A DNA stretch of 64,000 nt. Source: Thiohalorhabdus sp. Cl-TMA (GTDB lineage Bacteria > Pseudomonadota > Gammaproteobacteria > Thiohalorhabdales > Thiohalorhabdaceae). The stretch spans positions 124,001 through 188,000 of the forward strand of contig NZ_JBGUAW010000005.1 in NCBI RefSeq assembly GCF_041821045.1, written 5' to 3'. The notes beneath the pieces are model-generated. The model did not search any database and had not been told where the DNA came from. It saw nothing but the letters and a program-made list of their open reading frames with translations. Positions 45,170 through 53,784 of the stretch are shown piece after piece. The translations under genes and the position numbers were made by a program. Within the stretch, counting starts at the first letter, position 1; each line of letters starts with the position of its first letter.

Positions 45170-46343
45170 GCTCGGCGCCTTCCGGCTTGTTCGGGATTTC
45201 GGCGACCACCGGCTTCACCCGGGCTCCCGGCTTGACCTTCTGCAGGCCGGAGACGATCACCCGGTCGCCCGCCTTCAGACCCTTCTCCACCACCCAGAAG
45301 CTCCCCCGGGCCTCGCGCACCTCCAGCTTCCGCTGCGCGACCCGGTCTTTGCCGTTCACCACCAGGGCGGTGGCTTCGCCCCGGCGGTTGCGGGTCACGC
45401 CCTGCTGGGGCACAAGCAGGGCCTTGTGGTCCGTTCCCAGGCGCAGCCGGGCCCGAACGAACATGCCCGGCATGAGATGGTGGTCGGGGTTGGGGAGCAC
45501 GGCCCGGAGCGTGACGGTGCCCGTGCCCTGGTCCACGGTCACGCCGGAGAACGCCAGCTTGCCGGCGTGCTCATAGGTCGTGCCGTCGTCAAGGCGCAGC
45601 CGCACCCGGGCCTTTCCGGAATTGGTCTCCTCCAGCTCGCCGCGCTGCAGGGCGCGCTTGAGCCGCAGGACCTCGGTGGCGGGGCGCTGGATGTCCACGT
45701 AGATGGGGTCCAGCTGCGTTATCCGGGCCAGGGCCGAGCTCTGATTGGCGGTCACCAGTGCCCCCTCGGTGATGTAGGACTGGCTGACCCGGCCGGTGAT
45801 GGGGGCGTCGACGGTGGTGTAGGCCAGGTCGATGCGGGCGGTCTTCAGGGCCGCCTCCGCCGATTGCACGCGGGCCTTCTGCTCCTGGTAGGCGGCCCGC
45901 ACGTCGTCGTATTCCTGGCGGCTCACGGCGTTCTTCTCCACCAGCTTCTCGAAGCGGGCCACCTGCTTGCGGGCCGTATCCAGGGAGGCACGGGCCTCGG
46001 CGAGGTCGGCCTTCGCCCGCTCCACCGCGGCCCGATACCGCTTGGAGTCGATGCGGTACAGGGTCTGGCCGGCCTCTACCTGGGCGCCGGCCTGGAACTG
46101 GCGCTTCTGGAGGATTCCCGTCACCTGGGGGCGGACCTGCGCCACCCGGTATGGAGAGGTCCGGCCCGGGAGCTTGGTGATCCGTTCCACAGGGCGCGGC
46201 TGGAGCTCCACCACGCCCACCTGGGGCGGCGGCCGTTCGCCGGGCTTGGGCTGCGCCTCGCCGCTTCCGCAGCCGGCAGTGGCAAGCACGACCGCCAGGA
46301 GGAGGGCGGTTTTCAGGAGACTATTTGGACGGATAGTGCGCAT
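45162..46343 (-). CDS. RND efflux periplasmic adaptor lipoprotein (AcrA/MexA family)
   Basis: The 393-residue membrane-fusion protein has a lipobox ([11 protein letters not shown]) and the barrel-sandwich hybrid segments ([20 protein letters not shown] and [20 protein letters not shown]). Between them is a long alpha-hairpin of charged helices. ATG 46343 is chosen for GGAAGGG 6 bases upstream. A longer form begins at 46382. It opens the operon that ends with the outer-membrane channel, and is divergent from the TetR gene. Confidence 0.95.
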   Translation of the reverse strand: MRTIRPNSLLKTALLLAVVLATAGCGSGEAQPKPGERPPPQVGVVELQPRPVERITKLPGRTSPYRVAQVRPQVTGILQKRQFQAGAQVEAGQTLYRIDSKRYRAAVERAKADLAEARASLDTARKQVARFEKLVEKNAVSRQEYDDVRAAYQEQKARVQSAEAALKTARIDLAYTTVDAPITGRVSQSYITEGALVTANQSSALARITQLDPIYVDIQRPATEVLRLKRALQRGELEETNSGKARVRLRLDDGTTYEHAGKLAFSGVTVDQGTGTVTLRAVLPNPDHHLMPGMFVRARLRLGTDHKALLVPQQGVTRNRRGEATALVVNGKDRVAQRKLEVREARGSFWVVEKGLKAGDRVIVSGLQKVKPGARVKPVVAEIPNKPEGAEHG

Positions 46344-46405
46344 GACGAACCCTTCCATGAAAATCGGCCGGGCAGGGGGCATGGCCCCGGATTGAAGTTC
46401 GGTTA

Positions 46406-46429
46406 ATTATACATTCATGTATGTATAAT
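46406..46429. promoter_or_regulatory. AcrR/TtgR-type palindromic operator between pump operon and regulator
   Basis: The 24-base sequence starts ATTATACATTCATG and ends TATGTATAAT. It equals its reverse complement except for one symmetric mismatched pair. It resembles the 24-base AcrR site known upstream of E. coli acrAB. TATAAT -10-like boxes sit at both ends, one per strand, so a bound repressor could block both promoters. Confidence 0.8.
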
Positions 46430-46554
46430 AAAAGCCCCATCGGGCCGGTCGCCTTTCGCCCGCCGGGTGAAGAGGGGAGAAGGCCTGCATTACAATGGCC
46501 CCGAAGAAACAAGCGCGAGCTTCGCGTGATCGGGAAACGGAGGAAGCCGGACGG

Positions 46555-47205
46555 ATGGCCAAGAAGACCAAGGAAGAGGCGGCTGCCACCTATGCGCTGA
46601 TCCTCGATGCGGCGGAGCAGGTATTCAGCGAGAAGGGGGTGTCGGGCACCACCCTCTGCAACATCGCGGAGGCCGCCGGGGTCACTCGGGGCGCCATCTA
46701 CGGCCACTTCAAGAACAAGACCGATCTGCTGAACCAGATGCACGAGCGCGTCCATCTGCCCATGGAGTCCCTGGCCGAGGAAGTGGCTAGCAGCGAGGAG
46801 CCGGACCCCCTGGGGCGCCTGCGCGGCCTGCTGCTCAAGATCCTGCGGGAGACCGCGGAGAGCCCGCGTCAGCGCCGCGTCCTGGAGATCCTCTTGAACA
46901 AGTGCGAGCTGATCCCGGAGATGGACCCCGTGGTCCAGCGCCTCCAGAGGCTGAACCGAAACGCCGTCAGCCGCACCGAGCGCGCCCTCGGCCACGCGGT
47001 GGCCCGCGGGCAGCTCCCCGAGGGGCTCGACTGCCACCGGGCGGCCGTGGGTCTGCACGGCTACATGATCGGCCTGATCTCCAACTGGCTGCTGACGCCG
47101 GAGGGCTTCGATCTGGGCCGCGAGGCCGAGGCCCTGGTGGACACCTACCTCGCCGGATTGGAGAAGGGTCCCCTGGTGCAGAGTGGGAAAGGCGCCTCTT
47201 CCTGA
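46555..47205 (+). CDS. TetR-family efflux repressor (AcrR/TtgR-like)
   Basis: The 216-residue regulator begins MAKKTKEEAAATYALILDAA, typical of AcrR/TtgR. A helix-turn-helix follows (TTLCNIAEAAGVTRGAIYGH, FKNKTDLL) and a C-terminal AcrR-like ligand domain. Divergent placement from the RND operon, with a shared palindrome between, predicts local repression relieved by pump substrates. GGAGGA lies 10 bases before ATG 46555. An in-frame ATG at 46495 would add 20 charged residues and is a real alternative. Confidence 0.9.
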   Translation: MAKKTKEEAAATYALILDAAEQVFSEKGVSGTTLCNIAEAAGVTRGAIYGHFKNKTDLLNQMHERVHLPMESLAEEVASSEEPDPLGRLRGLLLKILRETAESPRQRRVLEILLNKCELIPEMDPVVQRLQRLNRNAVSRTERALGHAVARGQLPEGLDCHRAAVGLHGYMIGLISNWLLTPEGFDLGREAEALVDTYLAGLEKGPLVQSGKGASS

Positions 47206-47332
47206 AGAGTGGAGAGCCCAGCCGTCCGTAGGCGCCCGGTCGGGCACGCCGTTTGCAAATACCGGCTCCGGGAGTACGATTTCCTGAGCAATAAGTGGAC
47301 GTGAGATCCTTTTCCGCCCGAACAGGTAATGG

Positions 47333-48340
47333 ATGTTGCCCGCCTCCGATAAGGACCTTGGGCGCAAGGTGACCCTGCGCCAGCTGAAGATATTCGAGTC
47401 CCTGGCCCGCCATGGAAGCGTCACCCGCGCGGCCGAGGAGCTCTACCTCACCCAGCCCACGGCCTCCATGCAGGTGAAGAAGCTGTCCGATGCGGTGGGC
47501 ATGCCCCTGTTCGAGCAGATCGGCCGCCAGCTCCACCTGACCGAGATCGGGCGGGATCTGTACGAGACCTGCCAGGAGATATTCGGCAGCCTGGAGCGGC
47601 TGGAGATGCGGGTTGCCGACATGGAGGGCCTCAAGCGCGGCACCCTGAAGCTGGCGGTGGTGACCACTGCCAAGTATTTCGCGCCGCGCGTGCTCGGCCA
47701 TTTCAAGCAGCGCTATTCGGGCATCCAGGTGTCCCTGAAGGTTTCCAACCGGGAGCGCATCCTGGAGCGGCTGGCGGCCAACGAGGACGACATCTACATC
47801 ATGGGGCAGAAGCCGGCCGAGGACTTCGAAGTCGAGGCGGTGCCCATCGCCCCCAACCCGCTGGTGGTCATGGCCTCCAGCGCGCATCCCCTGGCGGAGC
47901 AGGCGCGGATTCCCCTGGAGCGGATCGCCGAGGAGCCCTACATCGCCCGCGAGGAGGGATCCGGAATCCGGGAATCCGCCCGGCAGCTCTTTGCCTCCCA
48001 CGGCCTGCAGCCCAACATCATCATGGAGCTCAGCAGCAACGAGGCCATCAAGCACGCCGTGGCCGGCGGCCTCGGGGTCTCGGTGCTGTCCCTCCACAGC
48101 CTCACCCTGGAAGGCTCCGAGGGGCCGGTGATCGTGCTCGACGTGGAGGGCTTCCCCATAGCCCGCTACTGGTATGCGGTCTACCCCAAGGGGAAGAAGC
48201 TCTCCGTGGTCGCCCAGTCCTTCCTCGAGTTCATGGTGGAGGAGGGCGGCCGGGCGGCCGAGCATATGGAGCGGATGATGCAGGCGCTGCCCACCAGCCA
48301 TTCCATCTCCCGCCCCGAGCCGCTCGACCGGGACCCGTGA
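47333..48340 (+). CDS. LysR-family regulator, CbbR-like
   Basis: The 335-residue regulator has an N-terminal winged helix (LRQLKIFESLARHGSVTRAA, EELYLTQPTASMQVKKL). The effector domain opens KLAVVTTAKYFAPRVLGHF, wording seen in CbbR regulators of Calvin-cycle genes. No cbb genes lie in the window and the neighbours are an efflux repressor and a cysteine synthase, so the target is unknown. About 20 extra C-terminal residues follow the conserved domain. Confidence 0.88.
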   Translation: MLPASDKDLGRKVTLRQLKIFESLARHGSVTRAAEELYLTQPTASMQVKKLSDAVGMPLFEQIGRQLHLTEIGRDLYETCQEIFGSLERLEMRVADMEGLKRGTLKLAVVTTAKYFAPRVLGHFKQRYSGIQVSLKVSNRERILERLAANEDDIYIMGQKPAEDFEVEAVPIAPNPLVVMASSAHPLAEQARIPLERIAEEPYIAREEGSGIRESARQLFASHGLQPNIIMELSSNEAIKHAVAGGLGVSVLSLHSLTLEGSEGPVIVLDVEGFPIARYWYAVYPKGKKLSVVAQSFLEFMVEEGGRAAEHMERMMQALPTSHSISRPEPLDRDP

Positions 48341-48805
48341 CGCCGTACCCGATTCTGGTGCGGTGAACCCGCTCTGCTCCCCATAGGGGGCGCGTCCTTC
48401 GGATACGGCAACCGGCAGGCAGCGTGACTGCCGAATCCCTCTGTCGGTTCCCGTCCGTAGGCCCTCCGGTCCTCCTTGTCTTCCCCTCCGATCGCCCGGT
48501 CTTACGGCCAGCCTGTTGCCTGAACGGCACCCGGCTCCCGCTCGCCGGGCCATTCCTGTTTTATACATAGACAAAGGTCGATGGAATTATAGAAAAACTC
48601 AAATTTCCTAAATGTTGAACAGCGGGCAGTCTTCTCCGAAGGACGGTATGAAGGACGGGGCTGGGACCGCATTTTCCCGGGCCTGCCGTTCCGCCGGACC
48701 CCGGAGGGAGAAACCGGCAAGGAGTCCGGAAAAGCCTTGGACAGCCGCTCGTCGAAAGAGGACGGCGTGCCCTGATGGCCTTGCGGCCAAGGAGGGGGTT
48801 ACCCG
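48341..48805 (+). other. 465-base gap upstream of the cysteine synthase gene, AT-rich centre
   Basis: The centre (about 48555-48615) is much more AT-rich than the rest of the window, with TTATACAT and AATTATAGAAAAAC segments, as expected for a regulated promoter. No clear -35/-10 pair at 17 bases is seen. A 65-codon frame (48612-48809) starts ATG there and ends with TGA overlapping the next ATG. It has Arg/Lys/Ala-rich composition and may be a leader peptide or nothing. Confidence 0.4.
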
Positions 48806-49759
48806 ATGAATAGCGTTCTTCGCCCGGAATTTGGCCCGGAGAGCCCGGAAGGTACGACGAGCATTCTCGACCGTATCGGCGATACCCCCCTGGTTACCGT
48901 GGAGGGGGTATGGGCCAAGCTGGAGTTTCTGAACCCTTCGGGCTCCATCAAGGCGCGCATTGCCAAATACATCATCGAGCGGGCCGAGGCCGAGGGAAAG
49001 CTGCAGCCCGGCGATACCATCGTGGAGGCGTCCAGCGGCAATACCGGCAATGCCTTGTCCATGGTCGCGGCGGTGAAGGGCTATCGGATGCTCGTGGTTC
49101 AGCCCCAGGGCATCAGCTCGGAGCGGCTGGCCATCTCCCGCGCCCTGGGCGCGGAGGTAATGGAGGTGGGCGACTTCCATGTCAACGAGGCCTTGGAGCG
49201 GGCCCGGGAGCTGGGCGAGGCCGGAGGCTATTTCTGCCCACGGCAGTTTGCCTCGGAGCTGAACGTGGAGGAGAACCGGACCTGGCTGGGGCCCGAGATC
49301 CTGCAGCAGCTTCCCGAGGGCCGGAAGCCCGATGCGGTGGTGGCCGGAGTCGGCACCGGCGGGACGCTGGTGGGACTCGGACAGGCCTTCCGGGCGGTGA
49401 ATCCGGACTGTCTGGTGATCGGCGTGGAGCCGGCCGAGTCCCCGACCATCACCACCGGCGCGGTGGAACGGCACCAGATCGAGGGGATCTCGGATGGGTT
49501 CATCCCGGAGATCCTGCAGCGCCACCGGAACGAGGTGGACTACCTGGTGCCCGTCCGCAGCTGCGAGGCCGTGGCCGAGATGCGCCGGATCGCCAACCAG
49601 CACGGATGCTTCGTCGGTCCCAGCTCGGGCGCCCACCTGCTGGCCGCCAAGGCGCTCAAGCGTGACCACCCGGAGCTGGAGAACGTGATCACGCTGTTCT
49701 GCGACGGGGGCGAGAAATACTTCTCGGAGCACTTTCTCCCCATGAAGGAAGAGGTGTGA
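48806..49759 (+). CDS. PLP-dependent cysteine synthase family protein
   Basis: The 317-residue enzyme has the PLP-lysine segment NPSGSIKARIAKYI, the substrate loop EASSGNTGNALSMVA and the phosphate-binding GVGTGGTLVGLG, as in O-acetylserine sulfhydrylase and cystathionine beta-synthase relatives. It lacks the usual DR after the catalytic Lys (AR here), so the exact substrate is uncertain. GGAGGGGG lies before ATG 48806. The upstream regulator is LysR-type but CbbR-like rather than clearly CysB-like. Confidence 0.88.
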   Translation: MNSVLRPEFGPESPEGTTSILDRIGDTPLVTVEGVWAKLEFLNPSGSIKARIAKYIIERAEAEGKLQPGDTIVEASSGNTGNALSMVAAVKGYRMLVVQPQGISSERLAISRALGAEVMEVGDFHVNEALERARELGEAGGYFCPRQFASELNVEENRTWLGPEILQQLPEGRKPDAVVAGVGTGGTLVGLGQAFRAVNPDCLVIGVEPAESPTITTGAVERHQIEGISDGFIPEILQRHRNEVDYLVPVRSCEAVAEMRRIANQHGCFVGPSSGAHLLAAKALKRDHPELENVITLFCDGGEKYFSEHFLPMKEEV

Positions 49760-49765
49760 TCCCGG

Positions 49766-49791
49766 GCCCCGCCGTTCGCCGGGGGCGGGGC
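49766..49791 (+). terminator. GC-rich hairpin after the cysteine synthase gene
   Basis: GCCCCGCC and GGCGGGGC form an 8-base stem around a 10-base loop, six bases after the stop. There is no T tract, so termination is only suggested. Confidence 0.35.
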
Positions 49792-49945
49792 GCGTAGGAG
49801 CATTGAACGGAGGAGCGCCATCCACAGCAAACATATTGACCGATTGGAGAGCGCCGCCGGGTGACCGCCCGGCCAGCCCGCCCCGAGGGCTCGATCCGGG
49901 CCGCAGGGGACCGTCTAGGAAGAGTGAAGCCCAGAGGAGGCTTTC

Positions 49946-50176
49946 ATGCGCTGGATTCCCTACCAGGAAGCCATGAACGAGCTGTTCGCTCAGCAGCGCG
50001 ATCGGCTGCGGCGAAACCACGAGGCGTTGGATGACATCGTCTGGAATGGTTATTCCGGGCTCGCCAGGATGACCGCCGAGGAGCTGGGGCGGGAGTACGA
50101 GCGGGTCTTCGGTGAAGCGGTCCGGATCGCCGTGGACCGCAGCTCCCCGGGCGACGACGAGGAGGATGTCGCCTGA
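49946..50176 (+). CDS. Small hypothetical helical protein
   Basis: The 76-residue protein has charged, helix-forming composition (NELFAQQRDRLRRNHEAL, ARMTAEELGREYERVF) and an acidic tail ending GDDEEDVA. AGAGGAGG lies 5 bases before ATG 49946, which strongly supports translation. The family is not recognised. It stands alone between the cysteine synthase gene and an RND relic. Confidence 0.7.
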   Translation: MRWIPYQEAMNELFAQQRDRLRRNHEALDDIVWNGYSGLARMTAEELGREYERVFGEAVRIAVDRSSPGDDEEDVA

Positions 50177-50289
50177 GGCGCTCCCCGTACCGGCCGCCGG
50201 CTCCGGAGCCGTTCCGGAGCCGGGTCCGGATACGCCTGAACGTTCCTTCCCGTTCCCCCGCCCATCCCCGCTGCCGGCCTGCTGGATGG

Positions 50290-50690
50290 CGGTGAAGACC
50301 GGCACCTCGCCGAGCACGCCGAAGGGAATGGCCATCATGACGATCAGGGGCTGGATGTAGCTTCCGAAGGCCACGGCGAGCAGGGCGAGTACCACCGCCA
50401 TGGCAAGCCCGAAGCCGCCCTACAGGGCCTGGGTCGACTCCCGTATCTCCGCCTGAATACCCTGGAAGGTCCAGGTGAGCCCTGGGAAATCGGCCCGCAG
50501 CCGGGGCAGCACCGCTCCCCGGATATCGGCCAGTACCCGGCCCGTGGCGCTGGCCGGCTCCACGTTCATGCCCACCGTGATCACCCGCCGACCGTTGCGC
50601 CGGTCGATGGAGCTGAAGGCCCGGCCGCTGTCCCGCGTTGCCACGTCACCCAGCGGCACTTCGACCAAGTTCCGGCTCCGGACCGCCATG
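50290..50690 (-). pseudogene. Relic of an RND efflux permease with an internal stop
   Basis: One minus-strand frame reads RNLVEVPLGDVATRDSGRAF, then VEPASATGRVLADIRGAVLP and TWTFQGIQAEIRESTQAL. It then hits TAG at 50422-50420 and continues in the same frame with GGFGLAMAVVLALLAVAFGS and YIQPLIVMMAIPFGVLG. These match the late periplasmic loop and following helix of RND permeases, where Trp (TGG) normally stands at the stop. Both ends lose similarity, so only about 130 of more than 1000 codons remain. It is not a copy of the intact pump at 42-45 kb. Confidence 0.85.
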
Positions 50691-50926
50691 GGTGTCGCGG
50701 GTGGCGGCAGGGTGGAATGCCGGTTTCGGCCCGCGAGGGATGGCTTCCCGTTCCGGTGGGGCCGTTGCCCGGGGGACCGGGTTTGCCCGTCGTGGAAGCG
50801 GCATGCCCTGATGGTCAGCAAGCCGCGGGCTCCGTAATGCTGGGAAAAACGGGAGCGCGAGACCAGTCGGCCCCGAGGGGGGGCGCGGTCGTGGCCCCTG
50901 AAATCTCATCCCGCGCGAGGAAGGCG

Positions 50927-51514
50927 ATGCACTACCCTTGGGGCCGGCCCAACGACAACGGGCTTCTGATGGGAATCCTGCTGGTGGGCCTTCTGGCCAT
51001 CCCCGCTGCGTCCGTTCGGGGACAGGCCGTGCCCGAGCAGGCGGTGGCATTCCGGGTGGCGGGCATCGAGGTGCTCGGGGACGGTCCGGGAGCGGCCACC
51101 CTGGGATTCGGCGTCTTCAATCCCATCGAGGACCGCGCGCAGGAGAAATCGGTTCATGAGCTCCGGGTGGAATACCGGATCGGCGAGAAGTGGAACGGGC
51201 TGGGTCCCATGGCGGGAGTGCTCGTTAACGCCGTAGGCGGGGTGTTCGGTTACGCCGGGGCTTACGCCGACCTGCGGCTCGCCGAACGTTGGCTGATCAC
51301 GCCGGCGGTGGGGGTGGGGGCCTATAATCGGAGCGACGGCAAGCGGCTGGGCGGCGTGTTCCAGTTCCACCTGGGCCTGGATGCCGCCTACCGCTTCCGC
51401 AACGGCCATCGCCTGGGGCTGAAGATCGCCCACATCTCCAATGCCTCCCTGCAGGAAACCAACCTGGGGACGGAATCGGTGCTCCTGACCTACACCGTCC
51501 CCACGGCCTGGTAG
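50927..51514 (+). CDS. PagL-like lipid A 3-O-deacylase (acyloxyacyl hydrolase family)
   Basis: The 195-residue protein has a signal peptide (LLMGILLVGLLAIPAASVRG) and a small outer-membrane beta-barrel with a C-terminal aromatic residue (PTAW). The C-terminal motif AHISNASLQETNLGTES gives His169, Ser171 and Glu183. This reproduces the spacing of the PagL catalytic triad (His126, Ser128, Glu140). PagL removes the 3-O acyl chain of lipid A and alters immune recognition and membrane stability. GAGGAAGG precedes ATG 50927. The upstream open frame is spurious. Confidence 0.85.
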   Translation: MHYPWGRPNDNGLLMGILLVGLLAIPAASVRGQAVPEQAVAFRVAGIEVLGDGPGAATLGFGVFNPIEDRAQEKSVHELRVEYRIGEKWNGLGPMAGVLVNAVGGVFGYAGAYADLRLAERWLITPAVGVGAYNRSDGKRLGGVFQFHLGLDAAYRFRNGHRLGLKIAHISNASLQETNLGTESVLLTYTVPTAW

Positions 51515-51591
51515 CGGCTTCGACGGTGGCCCCGCACCCGGCGGTACGCTGCGGAGGAAACGGCGAAGCCCGCCCCGGGCACGACAGGCCC

Positions 51592-52686
51592 CTAGGATTC
51601 CGAGTCGCAGGGGGTGAAGTGGACGAACTCCGCCATGCCGCCGATGCCCGGCTGCGGGGCCACGAGGTTGCCGCACTTCGGGCATGACGGATTGCCGCCC
51701 TCGTGCTCCAGGAGCTCGTAGGTCCAGCCTTCCGCCTCCAGGGCCGCTTCCAGCTCCGCCTCGGGAGCCGCCCCTTCCCCGGGAAACAGGGGCCAGATCT
51801 CCGCTTCCACGATGCCGTCCGAACCGTCCAGCCAGGAGAGGCGATAGTGGTCGGTTTCGCCGTCCGCGCCCACCTGCTCGGCGGCGTGGGCGGTGGCCAC
51901 GACCCGGGAGGCGTGCTGCTCGCGGGCGGATTTCGACCCCAGGGAGAGGCGCACGCGCCGTTCGGAGGCGCCCAGCATGAGCATGGCCATGGGCGCCTCC
52001 AGGAACCCGCTCACCGGCTGGCCGTTGCCCAGGAGCGCCTGCACTTCCTCCCGAATGTCCTCGGTCCCCTCCGCCGCCGTCTGGAAGTCCGGCTCCCGGA
52101 TGTAGGAAACCGCCCCCAGGAGAAGTCCGAGGGGTCCCAGGGAGGATTCCTCGGTGCGGTCCTCCGGATGCTTGAGCTTGGCTTCTTCCGGATCGGTGGC
52201 CTCCGAGAGCGCTTTGCCCAGGCTCGTCCACTGGTCGATCCGGACGTCGGCCAGGACGTTGTAATTGAACACCAGGGGCGCAATGACCACCGACGCCCCG
52301 GACTCCGGAAGGCCCAGGGCCCGTCTGGCCGGCTCCGCCAGGGCCCGGGCGGTGCCGTTGTCCAGCGTCAGCGCCGTATGGTGGAGCAGGCCGCCGTCCA
52401 GGATGCCCATGCCGAACAGCCAGGTCCCGGCCGCACCGTCCTCCCCGGGCTCGGTCCGGGTGACGGCGGCGATTGCCTCTTCCTGGAGGGTCCAGCGGTC
52501 CTTCAGCGAGGGCAGGGCATCCAGCAGCTCCTGGGCTTGCGGGGCCGCTCCCTCCTGGGCGGCCGCCTCCTCGGCAACCGCGCCGCGGATCACCCGGCGC
52601 AGGGCGGCGTCGTCCTCGCCCCGGTCCATGGCCTGGGTCAGGGCGCGGATCCGACCGGCGAGGGCCTCCTTCGCATCTCCCTCCAT
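51592..52686 (-). CDS. Hypothetical protein with C-terminal CxxC pair
   Basis: The 364-residue soluble protein is acidic and rich in Ala, Glu and Leu. It has no signal peptide and no membrane segment. Near the C-terminus SCPKCGN forms a CxxC pair of rubredoxin or zinc-ribbon style. CAGGAG lies 8 bases before ATG 52686, and the open frame before it is shadow sequence. Segments such as GPLGLLLGAVSYIREPDFQ look like a folded enzyme-like domain, but I cannot name a family. It follows the PagL-like gene in convergent orientation. Confidence 0.75.
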   Translation of the reverse strand: MEGDAKEALAGRIRALTQAMDRGEDDAALRRVIRGAVAEEAAAQEGAAPQAQELLDALPSLKDRWTLQEEAIAAVTRTEPGEDGAAGTWLFGMGILDGGLLHHTALTLDNGTARALAEPARRALGLPESGASVVIAPLVFNYNVLADVRIDQWTSLGKALSEATDPEEAKLKHPEDRTEESSLGPLGLLLGAVSYIREPDFQTAAEGTEDIREEVQALLGNGQPVSGFLEAPMAMLMLGASERRVRLSLGSKSAREQHASRVVATAHAAEQVGADGETDHYRLSWLDGSDGIVEAEIWPLFPGEGAAPEAELEAALEAEGWTYELLEHEGGNPSCPKCGNLVAPQPGIGGMAEFVHFTPCDSES

Positions 52687-52859
52687 TACGCAAGCTCCTG
52701 TATTCCGTGCCAGGGGAAAGCCGCCCCGGAGCGGCTGGCGGATGGGCGGACACCAAAATTCCGTGGGGACCCAGGGAACGTAGCAGATCCCGCGGGCGCC
52801 GTTGCAGAGAGCGAGAGGGGTAGTCAAAAAGGCGTACCGGGAGTGGGAAGCCCCCGGGC

Positions 52860-53558
52860 TCAGGAAGGATCCCCCGGTTCCGGGGCTCCGGAGGAGCTGG
52901 CCGTGTGCGGCGGCAGGGCATCGTGGTCCGCGCCGTCGGCGGTGTAGAAGCGGTGGTTGCCGAGCTCGGTCTGCAGGGCCATCTCCCGGGCCCAGGACGG
53001 GTCCACCTCCAGGGCGTGGTAGTGGTCGCTGCCGTGGGTGAGGTCCCGAACGGAGCCCTCCACCACCTGGCGGGCGATGCGCTTGGCCTGCTTCCAGGCG
53101 CGCCGGTCGGGATGGGAGCGATAGGCCCGGGGGTTGTCGGGGCGGCCATCCCAGACCCAGGAGAACTGGGCGCTGTCGCGGATGACCGCGCAGGCGTTCC
53201 CCGGGTAGGCGGCGCTTCGGAGCCGGTTGAGCACCACCATGGTCACGCCCACCTGGCCGGCCACGGACTCGCCGCGTGCCTCGAAGAAGACATTCCGGGC
53301 TAGGCAGCCCTTCTCGTTTTCCGACAGCGGCCGGAAGCGGGATTCCCAGGACAATCCGGGCCTCGTCATTTCCGAATGCCGCGCGGACGGGGCGGGCTCC
53401 GGCGAGGGAGCGGGGGCCGCCGGCCGGCTGAGCTGGGGCCGGGGCAGGTGGAGGCTGTTGCTGTCGTGGGCCAGGGGCGAGTCCATCACGGCCACCACGA
53501 AGAACAGTCCGGCACCCAGGGCCGCCGGGCGCTTGTCCAGGGGGAATTTGTCCGCCAT
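52860..53558 (-). CDS. SleB-type cell wall hydrolase
   Basis: The 232-residue protein has an N-terminal hydrophobic segment (AALGAGLFFVVAVMDSPLAH), a Pro/Ser-rich linker and a Hydrolase_2 (SleB/CwlJ) domain. This domain opens NVFFEARGESVAGQVGVT with the catalytic-site Glu in EARGE, and continues VVLNRLRSAAYPGNACAVI. The family cleaves peptidoglycan glycan strands. In non-spore-formers it acts in the envelope. A Pro/Ser-rich tail follows the domain. Confidence 0.88.
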   Translation of the reverse strand: MADKFPLDKRPAALGAGLFFVVAVMDSPLAHDSNSLHLPRPQLSRPAAPAPSPEPAPSARHSEMTRPGLSWESRFRPLSENEKGCLARNVFFEARGESVAGQVGVTMVVLNRLRSAAYPGNACAVIRDSAQFSWVWDGRPDNPRAYRSHPDRRAWKQAKRIARQVVEGSVRDLTHGSDHYHALEVDPSWAREMALQTELGNHRFYTADGADHDALPPHTASSSGAPEPGDPS

Positions 53559-53784
53559 GCCGAAGCTCGTGGGTCGTTCGTAAGGGGTCTTCTTCCATCC
53601 CTTACAAAGCCTCGGCGGACCGTCCAGCTATTCCGGCGCGGGAATTGACCTGCCCCGGTCTCGGTGTCCAGTTTTTCGACGGTCGGCGTTAAACGTCCCG
53701 GGACTGCCGTCCCCGGGCCGTTGGCTGGGAGGGTCGCCGTGCCGCTGGGCGGGGAGGGCGGACCGGCCGGCTATCCCCCGTCCG

